The notes: a model not told the origin generated them from the sequence alone. 64,000 nucleotides of DNA from Cellulomonas soli (GCF_013409305.1 NZ_JACBZJ010000001.1:4030001-4094000), one strand, 5' to 3'; counted from the stretch's first letter, positions 15,022-23,861 are shown. Made by a program: numbers and translations.

Positions 15022-15066
15022 GCCGTCTCCGCCTCGCGAGGCCGATCGGCGCACGACCCACAGACA

Positions 15067-15105
15067 GCAGAGCCCCCGTCGTCCGGAAGGACGCGGGGGC
15101 TCTGC
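15067..15105 (-). terminator. Terminator of the infC-rpmI-rplT operon
   Basis: GCAGAGCCCCCG (15067-15078) pairs with CGGGGGCTCTGC (15094-15105), and an inner CGTCC-GGAA-GGACG stem continues it, interrupted by one bulged T. It lies directly after rplT and separates it from the methyltransferase gene. Confidence 0.85.
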
Positions 15106-15123
15106 GGGAGTGCTAGACGGACG

Positions 15124-15507
15124 TCACGCAGCCGAGGGCGCGTTGACGTCGGCCGGCAGCGCGTCCTTGGCGACCTGGACGAGCTGGGCGAACGCCTGGG
15201 CGTCGTTGACGGCCATGTCGGCCAGCACACGACGGTCGACCTCCACACCCGCGAGCTTGAGGCCCTGGATGAGGCGGTTGTAGGTCAGGCCCTGCTCGCG
15301 CGAGGCCGCGTTGATGCGCTGGATCCACAGCTTGCGGAAGTCGCCCTTGCGCGCCTTGCGGTCGCGGTAGGAGTAGACGAGGGAGTGGGTGACCTGCTCC
15401 TTCGCCTTGCGGTACAGGCGCGAGCGCTGGCCGCGGTAGCCGCTGGCGCGCTCCAGGGTCGAACGGCGCTTCTTCTGGGCGTTGACCGCCCGCTTCACGC
15501 GTGCCAC
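15124..15507 (-). CDS. rplT: Large ribosomal subunit protein bL20
   Basis: The 127-residue basic protein begins [10 protein letters not shown] and carries the bL20 signature [21 protein letters not shown]. It binds 23S rRNA early in 50S assembly and, in other bacteria, represses its own operon by binding the mRNA leader. Third gene of infC-rpmI-rplT, 64 bp after rpmI, followed by a strong terminator. Confidence 0.99.
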   Translation of the reverse strand: MARVKRAVNAQKKRRSTLERASGYRGQRSRLYRKAKEQVTHSLVYSYRDRKARKGDFRKLWIQRINAASREQGLTYNRLIQGLKLAGVEVDRRVLADMAVNDAQAFAQLVQVAKDALPADVNAPSAA

Positions 15508-15571
15508 GTGATGCTCCTTGCTGGTCTAGGGCTCGAGGTGAACCGCGGGACGCCTCAGGCGTCCGCAGGGG

Positions 15572-15766
15572 TCACTTGCCGAGCAGCTTCTTGATCTTCG
15601 GGGTGTCAGCGGCAGAGACGACGACGTCACCGGCGATGCGGCGCGTACGACGGCTCGACTTGTGCTCGAGCAGGTGGCGCCCGTTGGCCTGCTCACGCAT
15701 GACCTTGCCGGTCCCGGTGACCCGGAAGCGCTTCTTGGCACCGGAGTGCGTCTTGTTCTTCGGCAT
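15572..15766 (-). CDS. rpmI: Large ribosomal subunit protein bL35
   Basis: The 64-residue protein [15 protein letters not shown] matches bL35 over its whole length. The start at 15766 has GGAGAG upstream; an in-frame ATG at 15799 would add 11 residues foreign to the family and is rejected. It sits between infC and rplT in the conserved operon. Confidence 0.99.
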   Translation of the reverse strand: MPKNKTHSGAKKRFRVTGTGKVMREQANGRHLLEHKSSRRTRRIAGDVVVSAADTPKIKKLLGK

Positions 15767-15859
15767 GGCTGCCGTCTCTCCTTGTCGTTCGCATCGCACG
15801 GGCTCGTGCGACTCGTTCGGTGCGGGCCGCCCCGTGCGGGGCGACCCTCGTCGTTCAGG

Positions 15860-16858
15860 TCAGCCGGCGTCCCCGGAGGGCTTGCTCCGCGGCGCGGCCG
15901 GACGCGGTGCCGGGCTCGCCTTGGGCGCTGCCGGACGCGGGACGGGCCGCGGCATCGGGGGTCGCGGTGCCGGCGCAGGCGTCGCCGCCGGTGCGGCAGC
16001 AGCCGGCTCGGCCACCTTGGCGGGTGCCGCCACCTTGGCCGGAGCCTTGGGAGCAGCGGGTGCCTTAGGGGCAGCGGGTGCCTTGGCCGGAGCCGCCGCA
16101 CGGGCAGCGACCGGCGCGGGGGCGGCGGGCGCCTCGACCACAGGCGTCTCGACCACAGGTGCCTCGACGACCGGCGTCTCGGCGACGGGCGTCACGACGA
16201 CCGGTGCCTCGACCACGGGAGTCTCGACCACGGGCGTCTCGACGACCGGTGCCACACGTGCAGCCGGGGCCTCGGCACGCGGTGCCGGGGCCTGCTCCGG
16301 ACCCTGTGCCTGCTGGGCGGCGCGACGCTGCTCCAGCTTCTGGTCGGCCTTCTTCTTGACCGGGCCGAGCACCATGATCATGTTGCGCCCGTCCTGCTTG
16401 GGCATGCTCTCGATGAAGCCCAGCTCGGAGACGTCCTCCGCCAGCCGCTGCAGCAGACGCACGCCCATCTCGGGGCGCGACTGCTCGCGGCCGCGGAACA
16501 TGATCATGATCTTGACCTTGTCGCCGGCCTTGAGGAACCGCTCGACGTGGCCCTTCTTGGTGCCGTAGTCGTGCGGGTCGATCTTCAGCCGGAAACGGAT
16601 CTCCTTGAGGACCGTGTTCGTCTGGTTCCGACGCGCCTCACGGGCCTTCATGTCGGCCTCGTACTTGAACTTCCCGAAGTCCATGATCTTGCAGACCGGC
16701 GGGCGGGCGTCGGGTGCGACCTCGACCAGGTCGAGGTCAGCGTCCTGGGCAAGGCGCAGTGCGTCCTCCACGCGGACGATGCCGACCTGCTCGCCGTTCG
16801 GGCCGACCAGGCGGACCTCGGCGACGCGGATCCGATCGTTGATGCGGGGCTCGCTGAT
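15860..16858 (-). CDS. infC: Translation initiation factor IF-3 with AUC start and long repeat tail
   Basis: IF-3 binds the 30S subunit, prevents early 50S joining and rejects wrong start codons. The conserved N terminus reads [12 protein letters not shown]. Its first codon can only be ATC at 16858, because an in-frame TGA lies three codons upstream with no ATG, GTG or TTG between, and AGGAG sits five bases before the ATC. The N and C domains end near residue 185 ([10 protein letters not shown]). About 145 residues of P-V-V-E-T/A pentapeptide repeats and an Ala/Pro/Lys tail follow, giving 332 residues against about 180 normally. A rare start fits the autocontrol known for infC in E. coli (AUU). 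Confidence 0.95.
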   Translation of the reverse strand: MSEPRINDRIRVAEVRLVGPNGEQVGIVRVEDALRLAQDADLDLVEVAPDARPPVCKIMDFGKFKYEADMKAREARRNQTNTVLKEIRFRLKIDPHDYGTKKGHVERFLKAGDKVKIMIMFRGREQSRPEMGVRLLQRLAEDVSELGFIESMPKQDGRNMIMVLGPVKKKADQKLEQRRAAQQAQGPEQAPAPRAEAPAARVAPVVETPVVETPVVEAPVVVTPVAETPVVEAPVVETPVVEAPAAPAPVAARAAAPAKAPAAPKAPAAPKAPAKVAAPAKVAEPAAAAPAATPAPAPRPPMPRPVPRPAAPKASPAPRPAAPRSKPSGDAG

Positions 16859-16902
16859 TGGTGCTCCTCAGGTTCGTCGTGGTGGACCGCCAGGAACGAG
16901 GA

Positions 16903-16934
16903 AGGCCCCCGAACCTGAGCACAGGTGGGGGCCT
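16903..16934 (-). promoter_or_regulatory. Leader stem-loop upstream of infC (attenuator candidate)
   Basis: AGGCCCCC (16903-16910) pairs with GGGGGCCT (16927-16934), and ACCTG-AGCA-CAGGT continues the stem after a two-base bulge. It lies about 45 nt before the infC start. The operon is regulated through its leader by L20 in Firmicutes and E. coli; whether this stem does so here is inference. Confidence 0.5.
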
Positions 16935-17120
16935 CGCACGTCCGTGTCGGTGCACGGCAGGCGCCACGCACGACCAACGGGGCGGCGCAAGCCGTCCGTT
17001 GCGGACTGGGACCCGGCCTCTGTCGCCGGCGTGAGCCGGTCGGTCGAGACTCGGGTGGGAGGAACTCCACTTGTACACCTGGCCGATGGGCAAGCCACCA
17101 ACCAGGTCAGTCGAAGGGCA

Positions 17121-17126
17121 ACCCTA
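17121..17126 (-). promoter_or_regulatory. Candidate -10 box for infC-rpmI-rplT
   Basis: On the minus strand TGG precedes TAGGGT, an extended -10 form. It would give a leader of about 250 nt. No convincing -35 is seen. Confidence 0.35.
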
Positions 17127-17142
17127 CCAGAGCCGACGCCGA

Positions 17143-17202
17143 GCGCCCGACAGGGCCCGACTGGGCCCAGCAGAGCCCAACAGAGCCCAACAGAGCCCCG
17201 CA
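17143..17202. repeat. Six-copy 10-bp-period tandem repeat
   Basis: Six consecutive 10-mers follow the pattern GNGCCCNNCA/T (for example GAGCCCAACA twice in a row). They lie just upstream of the candidate infC -10 box and on one face of the helix. They are outside any gene. Confidence 0.7.
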
Positions 17203-17243
17203 GCGCCACCCGGTCACCCCCGGAAGCCCCCGCACTCGATGAT

Positions 17244-17275
17244 CTGGAGTCGTTCGTTTGCTTGAACGATTCCAG
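17244..17275. promoter_or_regulatory. Fur-family operator palindrome
   Basis: CTGGAGTCGTTC (17244-17255) and GAACGATTCCAG (17264-17275) form a 12-bp inverted repeat with one mismatch and an 8-bp centre. It ends 21 bp before the fur start, the AT-richest spot in the area. Autoregulation of fur-katA by the encoded repressor is likely. Confidence 0.65.
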
Positions 17276-17296
17276 TTTGTGTGATGGAGTCGGGCC

Positions 17297-17716
<420 letters not shown>

Positions 17717-17845
17717 GCGACGCCGCTCCCGTGCCCGCTGCCGACGGGCCTCCCGCCCGACCCCCGCCCGACTTCTGCCGACTTCTGCCCGACCCCGCCC
17801 CCCTGAGCCGACACCGCCACCCCGAGAGCACCCGAGAGGTCACCC

Positions 17846-19297
17846 ATGTCCCACGTGCCCGCCACCACCACCAACGCCGGCGCCCCGGTCGCGTCCGACG
17901 ACCACGCGCTGTCCGTCGGGACGGACGGCCCGATCGTCCTGCACGACCACTACCTCGTCGAGAAGCTCGCACAGTTCAACCGCGAGCGCGTGCCTGAGCG
18001 TGTCGTGCACGCCAAGGGCGGTGGCGCCTTCGGCACCTTCCGCGTCACCGGGGACGTGTCCGCGTACACGCGGGCGGCGGTGTTCCAGCCCGGTGTCGAG
18101 ACCGAGATGCTCGCGCGGTTCTCGTCGGTCGCCGGCGAGCACGGCTCCCCGGACACCTGGCGCGACCCGCGCGGGTTCGCGCTGAAGTTCTACACGTCCG
18201 AGGGCAACTACGACCTGGTGGGCAACAACACGCCCGTCTTCTTCATCCGGGACGGCATCAAGTTCCCCGACTTCATCCGGTCGCAGAAGCGGCTGCCCGG
18301 ATCCCACCTGCGCGACAACGACATGCAGTGGGACTTCTGGAGCCTGTCCCCGGAGTCGGCGCACCAGGTGACGTGGCTCATGGGCGACCGCGGACTGCCC
18401 TCGTCGTGGCGGCACATGGACGGCTTCGGCTCGCACACCTACCAGTGGATCAACGCGGCCGGCGAGCGCTTCTGGGTCAAGTACCACTTCAAGACCCACC
18501 AGGGCATCGAGACCCTGACGGCCGAGCAGGCCCAGCAGCTGGCCGGCTCCGACGCCGACGTGCACATCCGGGACCTGTTCGAGCACATCGAGGCCGGTGA
18601 CTTCCCGCGCTGGACGCTCTCGGTGCAGGTGATGCCGTACGCCGATGCCGCCGACTACCGGTTCAACCCGTTCGACCTGACCAAGGTGTGGCCGCACGCG
18701 GACTACCCGCTCGTCGAGGTGGGCGTCATGGAGCTCAATCGCAACCCGGAGAACTACTTCGCGCAGATCGAGCAGGCGACCTTCGCGCCGAGCAACTTCG
18801 TCCCGGGGATCGCCACCAGCCCGGACAAGATGCTGCTCGCGCGGATCTTCTCCTACGCCGACGCGCACCGGTACCGCGTGGGCACCAACCACGCCCAGCT
18901 GCCCGTGAACGCCCCCCGATCGCAGACCCACTCGTACTCCAAGGACGGTGCCGCCCGGTACGCGTTCGCCGCGGCCGACGTGCCCGTCTACACGCCGAAC
19001 TCGCGCGGCGGCGCGCAGGCCGACCCGTCGCGTGCCGCGGAGTCGGCAGGCTGGGAGTCCGACGGTGCGCTCGTGCGGGCCGCGGCGGCGCTGCACCCCG
19101 AGGACGACGACTGGGGCCAGGCAGGCACGCTCTACCGCGACGTCTTCGACGACGCCGCCCGCGCCCGGTTCCTCGAGACGATCACCGGTCACGTCGGCGC
19201 GGTCAGGGCCGACGACATCCGTGAGCGGGCGATCGGCTACTGGACGCACGTCGACGTCGACCTCGGTGCGAAGCTGCGTGCCGCCCTGGGGGCCTGA
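17846..19297 (+). CDS. katA: Monofunctional heme catalase (small subunit, clade 3-like)
   Basis: The 483-residue enzyme breaks hydrogen peroxide into water and oxygen. It has the distal His55 in [12 protein letters not shown], the conserved [19 protein letters not shown] segment, and the proximal heme-ligand Tyr337 in [12 protein letters not shown]. The length and the lack of a C-terminal flavodoxin-like domain place it among small-subunit, probably NADPH-binding, catalases. The start ATG follows GAGGT. It lies downstream of the Fur-type gene and before a strong terminator, so fur-katA is probably one regulated unit. The short 17717-17845 gap holds only a repeated CGACTTCTGC motif. Confidence 0.97.
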   Translation: MSHVPATTTNAGAPVASDDHALSVGTDGPIVLHDHYLVEKLAQFNRERVPERVVHAKGGGAFGTFRVTGDVSAYTRAAVFQPGVETEMLARFSSVAGEHGSPDTWRDPRGFALKFYTSEGNYDLVGNNTPVFFIRDGIKFPDFIRSQKRLPGSHLRDNDMQWDFWSLSPESAHQVTWLMGDRGLPSSWRHMDGFGSHTYQWINAAGERFWVKYHFKTHQGIETLTAEQAQQLAGSDADVHIRDLFEHIEAGDFPRWTLSVQVMPYADAADYRFNPFDLTKVWPHADYPLVEVGVMELNRNPENYFAQIEQATFAPSNFVPGIATSPDKMLLARIFSYADAHRYRVGTNHAQLPVNAPRSQTHSYSKDGAARYAFAAADVPVYTPNSRGGAQADPSRAAESAGWESDGALVRAAAALHPEDDDWGQAGTLYRDVFDDAARARFLETITGHVGAVRADDIRERAIGYWTHVDVDLGAKLRAALGA

Positions 19298-19320
19298 CCG
19301 GTCCGTCGGTGAGCACGAGC

Positions 19321-19357
19321 GACCGGCCCCGCGACCCGCACGGGTGCGGGGCCGGTC
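19321..19357 (+). terminator. Terminator after the catalase gene
   Basis: GACCGGCCCCGC (19321-19332) pairs perfectly with GCGGGGCCGGTC (19346-19357); the loop adds an ACCC/GGGT stem. It lies 24 bp after the catalase stop. Confidence 0.85.
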
Positions 19358-19394
19358 GACCTCGACCCGGCGACCGCGGTGAGAGGATCGCCCC

Positions 19395-19757
19395 ATGAGC
19401 CAGTCCCCTGACACGTCCACGGCCGACGCGACCCGCGACATCGCCGACGTCGCCGCCGTCGAGGTCATCACCACCGCCGCCGTGCACCTGATGAGCGCCG
19501 CCGCCGTCAAGTGCGGGCTCGCCGAGGACGGACCGCACGGTGCGGGCGCCGAGTACCTGGACCTCGACGAGGCCCGCAAGCTCATCACGGCGCTGGCCGC
19601 GCTGGTCACCGCCTCCGCACCCGACCTGGGCAGCCAGCACGCCCGCTCGTTGCGCGACGGGCTTCGTTCGCTCCAGCTGGCCTTCCGCGAGGCCTCCGCC
19701 TACCCCGACGCCCCGGGCGAGGGTCCCGGCGAGAAGTTCACCGGCCCCGTCAGCTGA
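19395..19757 (+). CDS. DUF1844 family protein
   Basis: The 120-residue acidic protein matches the DUF1844 family (I-A-D-V-A-A-V-E-V-I-T-T-A-A-V-H-L-M-S-A-A-A-V-K-C-G-L), predicted to be all-helical and cytosolic. In many Actinobacteria this gene lies near infC-rpmI-rplT, as it nearly does here, with fur-katA between. Function is unknown. The ATG has AGG upstream, and a GAGGAT hexamer six bases before the start could also be a weak -10. It converges on the MFS gene with only six bases between; a CAGGTCGG/CCGACCTG stem (19771-19796) inside the MFS gene may end its transcript. Confidence 0.85.
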   Translation: MSQSPDTSTADATRDIADVAAVEVITTAAVHLMSAAAVKCGLAEDGPHGAGAEYLDLDEARKLITALAALVTASAPDLGSQHARSLRDGLRSLQLAFREASAYPDAPGEGPGEKFTGPVS

Positions 19758-19763
19758 CGGGGG

Positions 19764-21143
19764 TCACCGGCAGGTCGGCGACTGCTCACCGACCTGCGTG
19801 AGCGCTCCGCTCGCACGGGCGGGCAGGTGGTCGACCGCCTTCGCGGGCGCATCCTCGACCGCGGTCTGGGCAGCAACAGTCTCGGCAGCAACAGTCTCGG
19901 CAGCAACAGTCTCGGCAGCAGCGGTCTCTGCGGCGGCCGGCACGAGGGGGTCCGCCGCGCGCGCCTGCCTCCCGCGCACCGCTCCCAGCAGGAGCAGTCC
20001 CACCGCGGTCAGCACGACCCCGATCAGCGCCGAGGCGAGGAAGCCCGCCTGCGGGCTCGCCCGGTCGATCGCCACGCCGATCAGCGGAGCGCCGAGCGCG
20101 CCGCCCATCGTGCTCGCCGTGCCGCTCCACCCGAGGACCTCACCTCGGCGACGCTCGGACACGGAGGCGACGAGGGCGGCGGTGATGGAGGAGAGCGCAG
20201 GTGCGCAGAACAGGCCCGCGATCACCACGGCGACGGCCACGGTCCACACGCTCCCGGCGAAGGCCGCCGGGATGGTCAGGAGGGACATCGCCAGCACGAG
20301 GGCGAGCGGCGGCAGCGAGCGGTGCGAGGCGCCGTAGACGAGCCCGCCGATCACCGAGCCGAAGGCCCACACGGCGACGACCCAGCCGATGGCCTCGCTG
20401 GCTCCCTGGTCCTGCAGCTGGGCCACGATGCTCAGGTCGGTCCCCGTCAGCACGAGCGAGGCGGCAGTCCCTGCCGCGAGGATCGCCCAGATCCGTGGCG
20501 AGCGCAGCGGCGACCGGTCGTCGTGGTCGAGCGCGCCGGGATCATCCGCCGTGACCTCCTGCTCGCTGCGCGTCGGCGGGTTCGTCCAGATGAGCACGAC
20601 ACCGGCGCCCACCGTCGAGGCACCGATCGTCAGCAACGCGGCCGTCGTCGAGACCTGTGTGGCGAGCAGCACGCCGAGCACGGGACCGAGCATGAAGGTC
20701 AGCTCGGCGCACACCGAGTCCAGCGCGTACGCCGTCTTCTGCTCCGCCGGTGGGACCAGGACGGCGAGCGACTGCCGCACCACGGAGAACACGGGCACCA
20801 GGAACGCGCCCGCGACGAACGCTGCGACGACGAGCGCCTGGTAGGCCAGGTGCGGTGCCGCGATCCACACCGCCGACTCGACCAGGACCGTCGGCACGAG
20901 CGCCCGGCGCAGCCCGATCCGGTCGACGCGCCGGCCACGCCACGGCGCACCGATCGCCATGCCGATCGTCATCGAGGCGGTGACCACCCCGGCCGCGCCA
21001 TAGCTGTAGCCGAGCGTGCTCGTGACGTGCAGCGTGACCACCACACCGGTCGCCGCGTGCGGGATCCGGGCGACGAGTCCGACCAGGACCAGTCGCAGGA
21101 CCGCAGGGCGCGCGAGCAGACGCGAGTAGGGGGTGAGGGACAC
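19764..21143 (-). CDS. MFS transporter with repeat tail
   Basis: The 459-residue protein looks like a 12-helix major facilitator exporter of the drug-efflux type. It has an early R-L-V-L-V-G-L-V-A-R-I-P-H-A-A helix and the loop 2-3 motif around G-A-P-W-R-G-R-R-V-D-R-I-G-L-R-R. Substrate is unknown. GTG at 21143 is taken because it starts just before the first helix; an ATG at 21182 would add 13 non-hydrophobic residues. The last 60 residues are a cytoplasmic tail with A-A-E-T-V pentapeptide repeats encoded by 15-bp DNA repeats. It is divergent from the coiled-coil membrane gene at 21268. Confidence 0.8.
   Translation of the reverse strand: MSLTPYSRLLARPAVLRLVLVGLVARIPHAATGVVVTLHVTSTLGYSYGAAGVVTASMTIGMAIGAPWRGRRVDRIGLRRALVPTVLVESAVWIAAPHLAYQALVVAAFVAGAFLVPVFSVVRQSLAVLVPPAEQKTAYALDSVCAELTFMLGPVLGVLLATQVSTTAALLTIGASTVGAGVVLIWTNPPTRSEQEVTADDPGALDHDDRSPLRSPRIWAILAAGTAASLVLTGTDLSIVAQLQDQGASEAIGWVVAVWAFGSVIGGLVYGASHRSLPPLALVLAMSLLTIPAAFAGSVWTVAVAVVIAGLFCAPALSSITAALVASVSERRRGEVLGWSGTASTMGGALGAPLIGVAIDRASPQAGFLASALIGVVLTAVGLLLLGAVRGRQARAADPLVPAAAETAAAETVAAETVAAETVAAQTAVEDAPAKAVDHLPARASGALTQVGEQSPTCR
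19869..19928. repeat. 15-bp tandem repeat in the MFS gene
   Basis: Three perfect copies and one diverged copy of GGCAGCAACAGTCTC encode the A-A-E-T-V repeats at the transporter's C terminus. The 15-bp unit keeps the frame when copy number changes. Confidence 0.85.
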
Positions 21144-21255
21144 CCCACGATCGTCGCACGAGGCACGCAGGCACCCATGCACCCCCAGGCCCGCGACGTC
21201 CGGAACGCCCCGGAACCTCCCGGCGCAGCACCGTCCGGCGTGAGCGGGCGCACCC

Positions 21256-21261
21256 TATCCT
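21256..21261 (+). promoter_or_regulatory. Leaderless -10 box (TATCCT)
   Basis: TATCCT ends six bases before the ATG at 21268 of the coiled-coil protein gene, so the transcript probably begins at or next to the start codon. Confidence 0.55.
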
Positions 21262-21267
21262 GGCCGG

Positions 21268-21915
21268 ATGACCAGCGGACCCGCGCCAGACGGCACCACC
21301 CCGTCGCTGCCGACCGTTCCCGCTGCGCCGACCCCTCCGTACGCGCCGGCCACGCACCTGATCCTGCCTCTCGAGAGCACCGCGACCGACGCCCCGCCGA
21401 ACCGGCGCAGACCGGCGGTCGCGGTGCTGGCCGTCGTCCTGGTCGTGGTCGTGGCCATCTCGACCCTGCTCGTCGTCCGCATGGTGCGCACGACGCACGC
21501 CTGGGAGAGCTCGGCCTCCCAGTGGGAGTCGCTGGCACGTACGCACGGCGAGGACCTCGCCACGACCAGGGCCGACCTCGACGGGGCACTGGCTGAGCTG
21601 GCCTCCACGCAGGACCAGCTCGCGACCGCCCAGGCGCGCATCACGGCCCTCGCCGACGAGAAGGCCCAGCTCGGCGACACGAGCGAGTCGCAGCGGCAGC
21701 TCGCCGACTACCAGGCGCGCGTCTCGGCAGCCGCGGGCACCGTCGCCACAGCGCTGACCACCTGCGTCGACGGCCAGCAGAAGCTCATCGGCTACCTCAA
21801 GGACGCCGCGTCCTACGACCCGGCCGACCTGGCGCGGTTCGAGCAGGACGTCGAGACAGTGTGCACGGCCGCGAAGGACGCCAACACCGCGCTGCAGCAG
21901 GAGCTCGACCGATGA
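21268..21915 (+). CDS. Single-pass membrane protein with extracytoplasmic coiled coil
   Basis: I do not recognise a named family. The 215-residue protein has a Pro-rich cytoplasmic N terminus (about 1-47), one transmembrane helix (about 48-70, A-V-A-V-L-A-V-V-L-V-V-V-V-A-I) and an outer region with heptad-like Ala/Leu/Glu/Gln repeats (about 85-150). A last helical stretch carries two Cys (T-T-C-V-D and V-E-T-V-C). It overlaps the downstream protease gene by ATGA, so the two are coupled. The coiled coil might hold or present the protease at the cell surface; that is inference. Confidence 0.75.
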   Translation: MTSGPAPDGTTPSLPTVPAAPTPPYAPATHLILPLESTATDAPPNRRRPAVAVLAVVLVVVVAISTLLVVRMVRTTHAWESSASQWESLARTHGEDLATTRADLDGALAELASTQDQLATAQARITALADEKAQLGDTSESQRQLADYQARVSAAAGTVATALTTCVDGQQKLIGYLKDAASYDPADLARFEQDVETVCTAAKDANTALQQELDR

Positions 21916-22664
21916 GGTCGTCCGGGCGTCGCCTCAGGTGCGTCGCCTCCCTCGCGCTCCTCGGGTCGCTGACCGGTTGCGCGGCGCTCGACGCCCTGCC
22001 CGCGATGCCCTCGCCGGTCCCGACGAGCGTCGTGCCGAGCACCGTCCCGCAACCGACCCCCACGTCGAGCGGCAACCTGTCCCCCGACGGGTTCGACCTG
22101 GCGCAGCGGATCACGGTGCGGATCCGCAACGTCGGGTGCGGCTCCCTGTCCACAGGTACCGGGTTCGCGATCGACGAGCACACCCTGGTCACGAACCGGC
22201 ACGTCGTGGCGGACTCGGCCGAGCTCCAGCTGAGCACCTACGACGGACGTGACGTGGCGGTCTCCGCCGCGAGCACGGCCGCTCTCGCCGACCTGGCGAT
22301 CGTGCGAACCGTGGACGCCCTGCCCGCATCCCCCGAGCTCGCCGCCGACGACCCCGCCGAGGGTGACCCGGTGACCATCGTCGGCTACCCGCTCGGCGGG
22401 CAGCTCACCCTCACGTCCGGGACGGTGGTGGGCTCCACGACGGACCCGCTGAACGAGAACCTGGGCGACGTGCTCGTGACGGATGCGCCCGTCGAGCCCG
22501 GCAACTCCGGCTCAGCGGCGCTCGATGCCGACGGGCGCGTCATCGGCGTGGTCTACGCCAAGAGCTCGGACGGGTTCAGCTACGTGGTGCCTGTCAGCAC
22601 GCTGCGCGCGATGCTGGGTGACGAGACCTCGTTCTCCCCGTCCACGTCCTGCACGACCGGCTGA
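21912..22664 (+). CDS. Lipoprotein trypsin-like serine protease
   Basis: The 250-residue protein has a lipoprotein signal peptide with lipobox L-T-G-C, so it should be anchored outside the membrane, then a Pro/Thr-rich linker (about 30-55). A chymotrypsin-fold domain follows with a complete triad: His in T-N-R-H-V-V, Asp in L-A-D-L-A-I-V, and Ser in P-G-N-S-G-S-A. It resembles the HtrA catalytic domain without a PDZ domain. The substrate is unknown. The start ATG overlaps the previous stop (ATGA). A YtfJ-domain gene follows after 13 bp. Confidence 0.88.
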   Translation: MRSSGRRLRCVASLALLGSLTGCAALDALPAMPSPVPTSVVPSTVPQPTPTSSGNLSPDGFDLAQRITVRIRNVGCGSLSTGTGFAIDEHTLVTNRHVVADSAELQLSTYDGRDVAVSAASTAALADLAIVRTVDALPASPELAADDPAEGDPVTIVGYPLGGQLTLTSGTVVGSTTDPLNENLGDVLVTDAPVEPGNSGSAALDADGRVIGVVYAKSSDGFSYVVPVSTLRAMLGDETSFSPSTSCTTG

Positions 22665-22677
22665 CCCGGAGGTCACC

Positions 22678-23094
22678 ATGCCCGACACCCAGCGCTTCGA
22701 CCCGACCGCGATCGTGCGAGCCGCGAGCGACACCCTCACCGTCCGACGGGTGTTCGGCGAGGCCTACGAGCGCGACGGGGTCCTGGTGATCCCGGTGGCC
22801 AAGGTGATCGGCGGGACGGGCTCGGGCGGCGGAACCGGCGCGCACCGACCGGAGTCCGACACCGAGCCGGGCAGCGCCGGCCCGGCCAGTGAGGGCGAGG
22901 GCGGCGGAGGCGGCTTCGCCGTCCGGGTCCGGCCCGTCGGCGTCTACGTCATCGACGAGCACGGCACGCACTGGCGCCCAGCGCTCGACCTGAACAGGGT
23001 GATCCTCGGTGGCCAGGCCGTCGGGGCGCTCGCGATCACCGTGCTCGGGACGGTCCTGGCGGCGCGCGGCCTCGGTCGGCTCCGGCGACGCTGA
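22678..23094 (+). CDS. GerW/YtfJ-family protein
   Basis: The 138-residue protein has the spore YtfJ (GerW) domain: V-F-G-E-A-Y-E-R-D-G-V-L-V-I-P-V-A-K-V, a Gly-rich loop, and G-F-A-V-R-V-R-P-V-G-V-Y-V-I. A C-terminal hydrophobic helix (about 112-130) could anchor it. In Bacillus the family is needed for spore germination, but the same domain occurs in non-sporing Actinobacteria with no known role. GGAGG lies five bases before the ATG. It is third in a unit with the coiled-coil protein and the protease. Confidence 0.82.
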   Translation: MPDTQRFDPTAIVRAASDTLTVRRVFGEAYERDGVLVIPVAKVIGGTGSGGGTGAHRPESDTEPGSAGPASEGEGGGGGFAVRVRPVGVYVIDEHGTHWRPALDLNRVILGGQAVGALAITVLGTVLAARGLGRLRRR

Positions 23095-23118
23095 GCGCCG
23101 ACCGTTACGGACGAACCC

Positions 23119-23859
23119 TCAGACCCCGCGCAGGCGCAGCTCGAGCGAGTCGACCCTGTCGCTGACGACGTCCGAACCCGCGAGCGCGGCGTTGACCTGG
23201 GCGAGCACCGCGTCCAGCCGGTGGCGGTCCAGGCCGGGGACGAGGCCGAGGACCACCGCCACCTCGGCGCGCACGCCGGGTGCGACATCCGCCTCGACGA
23301 CCTCGCGGACGACCCGCAGCGCGTCGACGACGGCAGCCCGCACGTCCGGGTCCACCCGAGCGCTCGGGCCCCCACCGTGCACGGCGGGCACCCATGGCAG
23401 CCGGCGCGCGAGCGCCCACACGGCCGTTCGCGGCAGCAGCGCCGTCACCGGACCTCCGGGATCGACGACGACGACCTCCCAGCCCTCCTGCACGGCCGAC
23501 AGCGCTGCGCGGGCGACGTCGCTGGGCACCGGCCGGGCGTCCGCACGCCAGGCGGCGAGCGTCGCCACGGACGTGAACACGGGCAGCGCCGTCCGCCCGT
23601 CCGGGGCGCGCAGCGCGACGACGCCGGCGGAGGCCTCCTTGTCGACCGTGTGCTCGACCCCGTCGCGGACGGCCGTGCCGGCGACGTCCAGCTCGGCCAT
23701 CACCGGCACGAGCACCCGTGTACCGACCAGCGCCTGCACGACCTCGGCGAGCGAGCCGCTCCCGTCGGCGTACGCCTCGAGGGCCGAACGGACGGCCGGG
23801 GCCGCCGATCCGTCGTCGGAGGCGAACGGGGAGGACGGCGGCAGCTCGCGCAGGACCAC
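23119..23859 (-). CDS. SseB-family protein
   Basis: The 246-residue protein contains an SseB N-terminal-type domain (V-L-V-P-V-M-A-E-L-D, then L-P-V-F-T-S-V-A-T-L-A-A-W). A second region rich in Val/Ala/Asp resembles the SseB C-terminal part. No enzymatic motif or signal is seen. The GTG at 23859 starts two bases after the priA stop, so it is probably translated with the his genes. SseB-like genes next to hisA/priA and infC are common in Actinobacteria, but their role is not known. Confidence 0.75.
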   Translation of the reverse strand: MVLRELPPSSPFASDDGSAAPAVRSALEAYADGSGSLAEVVQALVGTRVLVPVMAELDVAGTAVRDGVEHTVDKEASAGVVALRAPDGRTALPVFTSVATLAAWRADARPVPSDVARAALSAVQEGWEVVVVDPGGPVTALLPRTAVWALARRLPWVPAVHGGGPSARVDPDVRAAVVDALRVVREVVEADVAPGVRAEVAVVLGLVPGLDRHRLDAVLAQVNAALAGSDVVSDRVDSLELRLRGV

Positions 23860-23861
23860 GG

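Larger units (their letters stand above)
16859..17296. other. infC/fur intergenic region
   Basis: A 438-bp gene-free stretch between divergent infC and the Fur-family gene. It contains the infC leader hairpin, an infC -10 candidate, a 10-bp-period tandem repeat and the Fur-type palindrome, each listed separately. I see no small reading frame worth calling in it. Confidence 0.6.

Noticed and set aside
15860..16771. ATG at 16771 as infC start
   Set aside because: It would delete 29 conserved IF-3 N-terminal residues. The ATC with a proper Shine-Dalgarno fits better.
19869..19928. Possible CRISPR-like array
   Set aside because: The repeats are directly adjacent 15-mers in frame within a transporter gene, with no spacers and no cas genes nearby.
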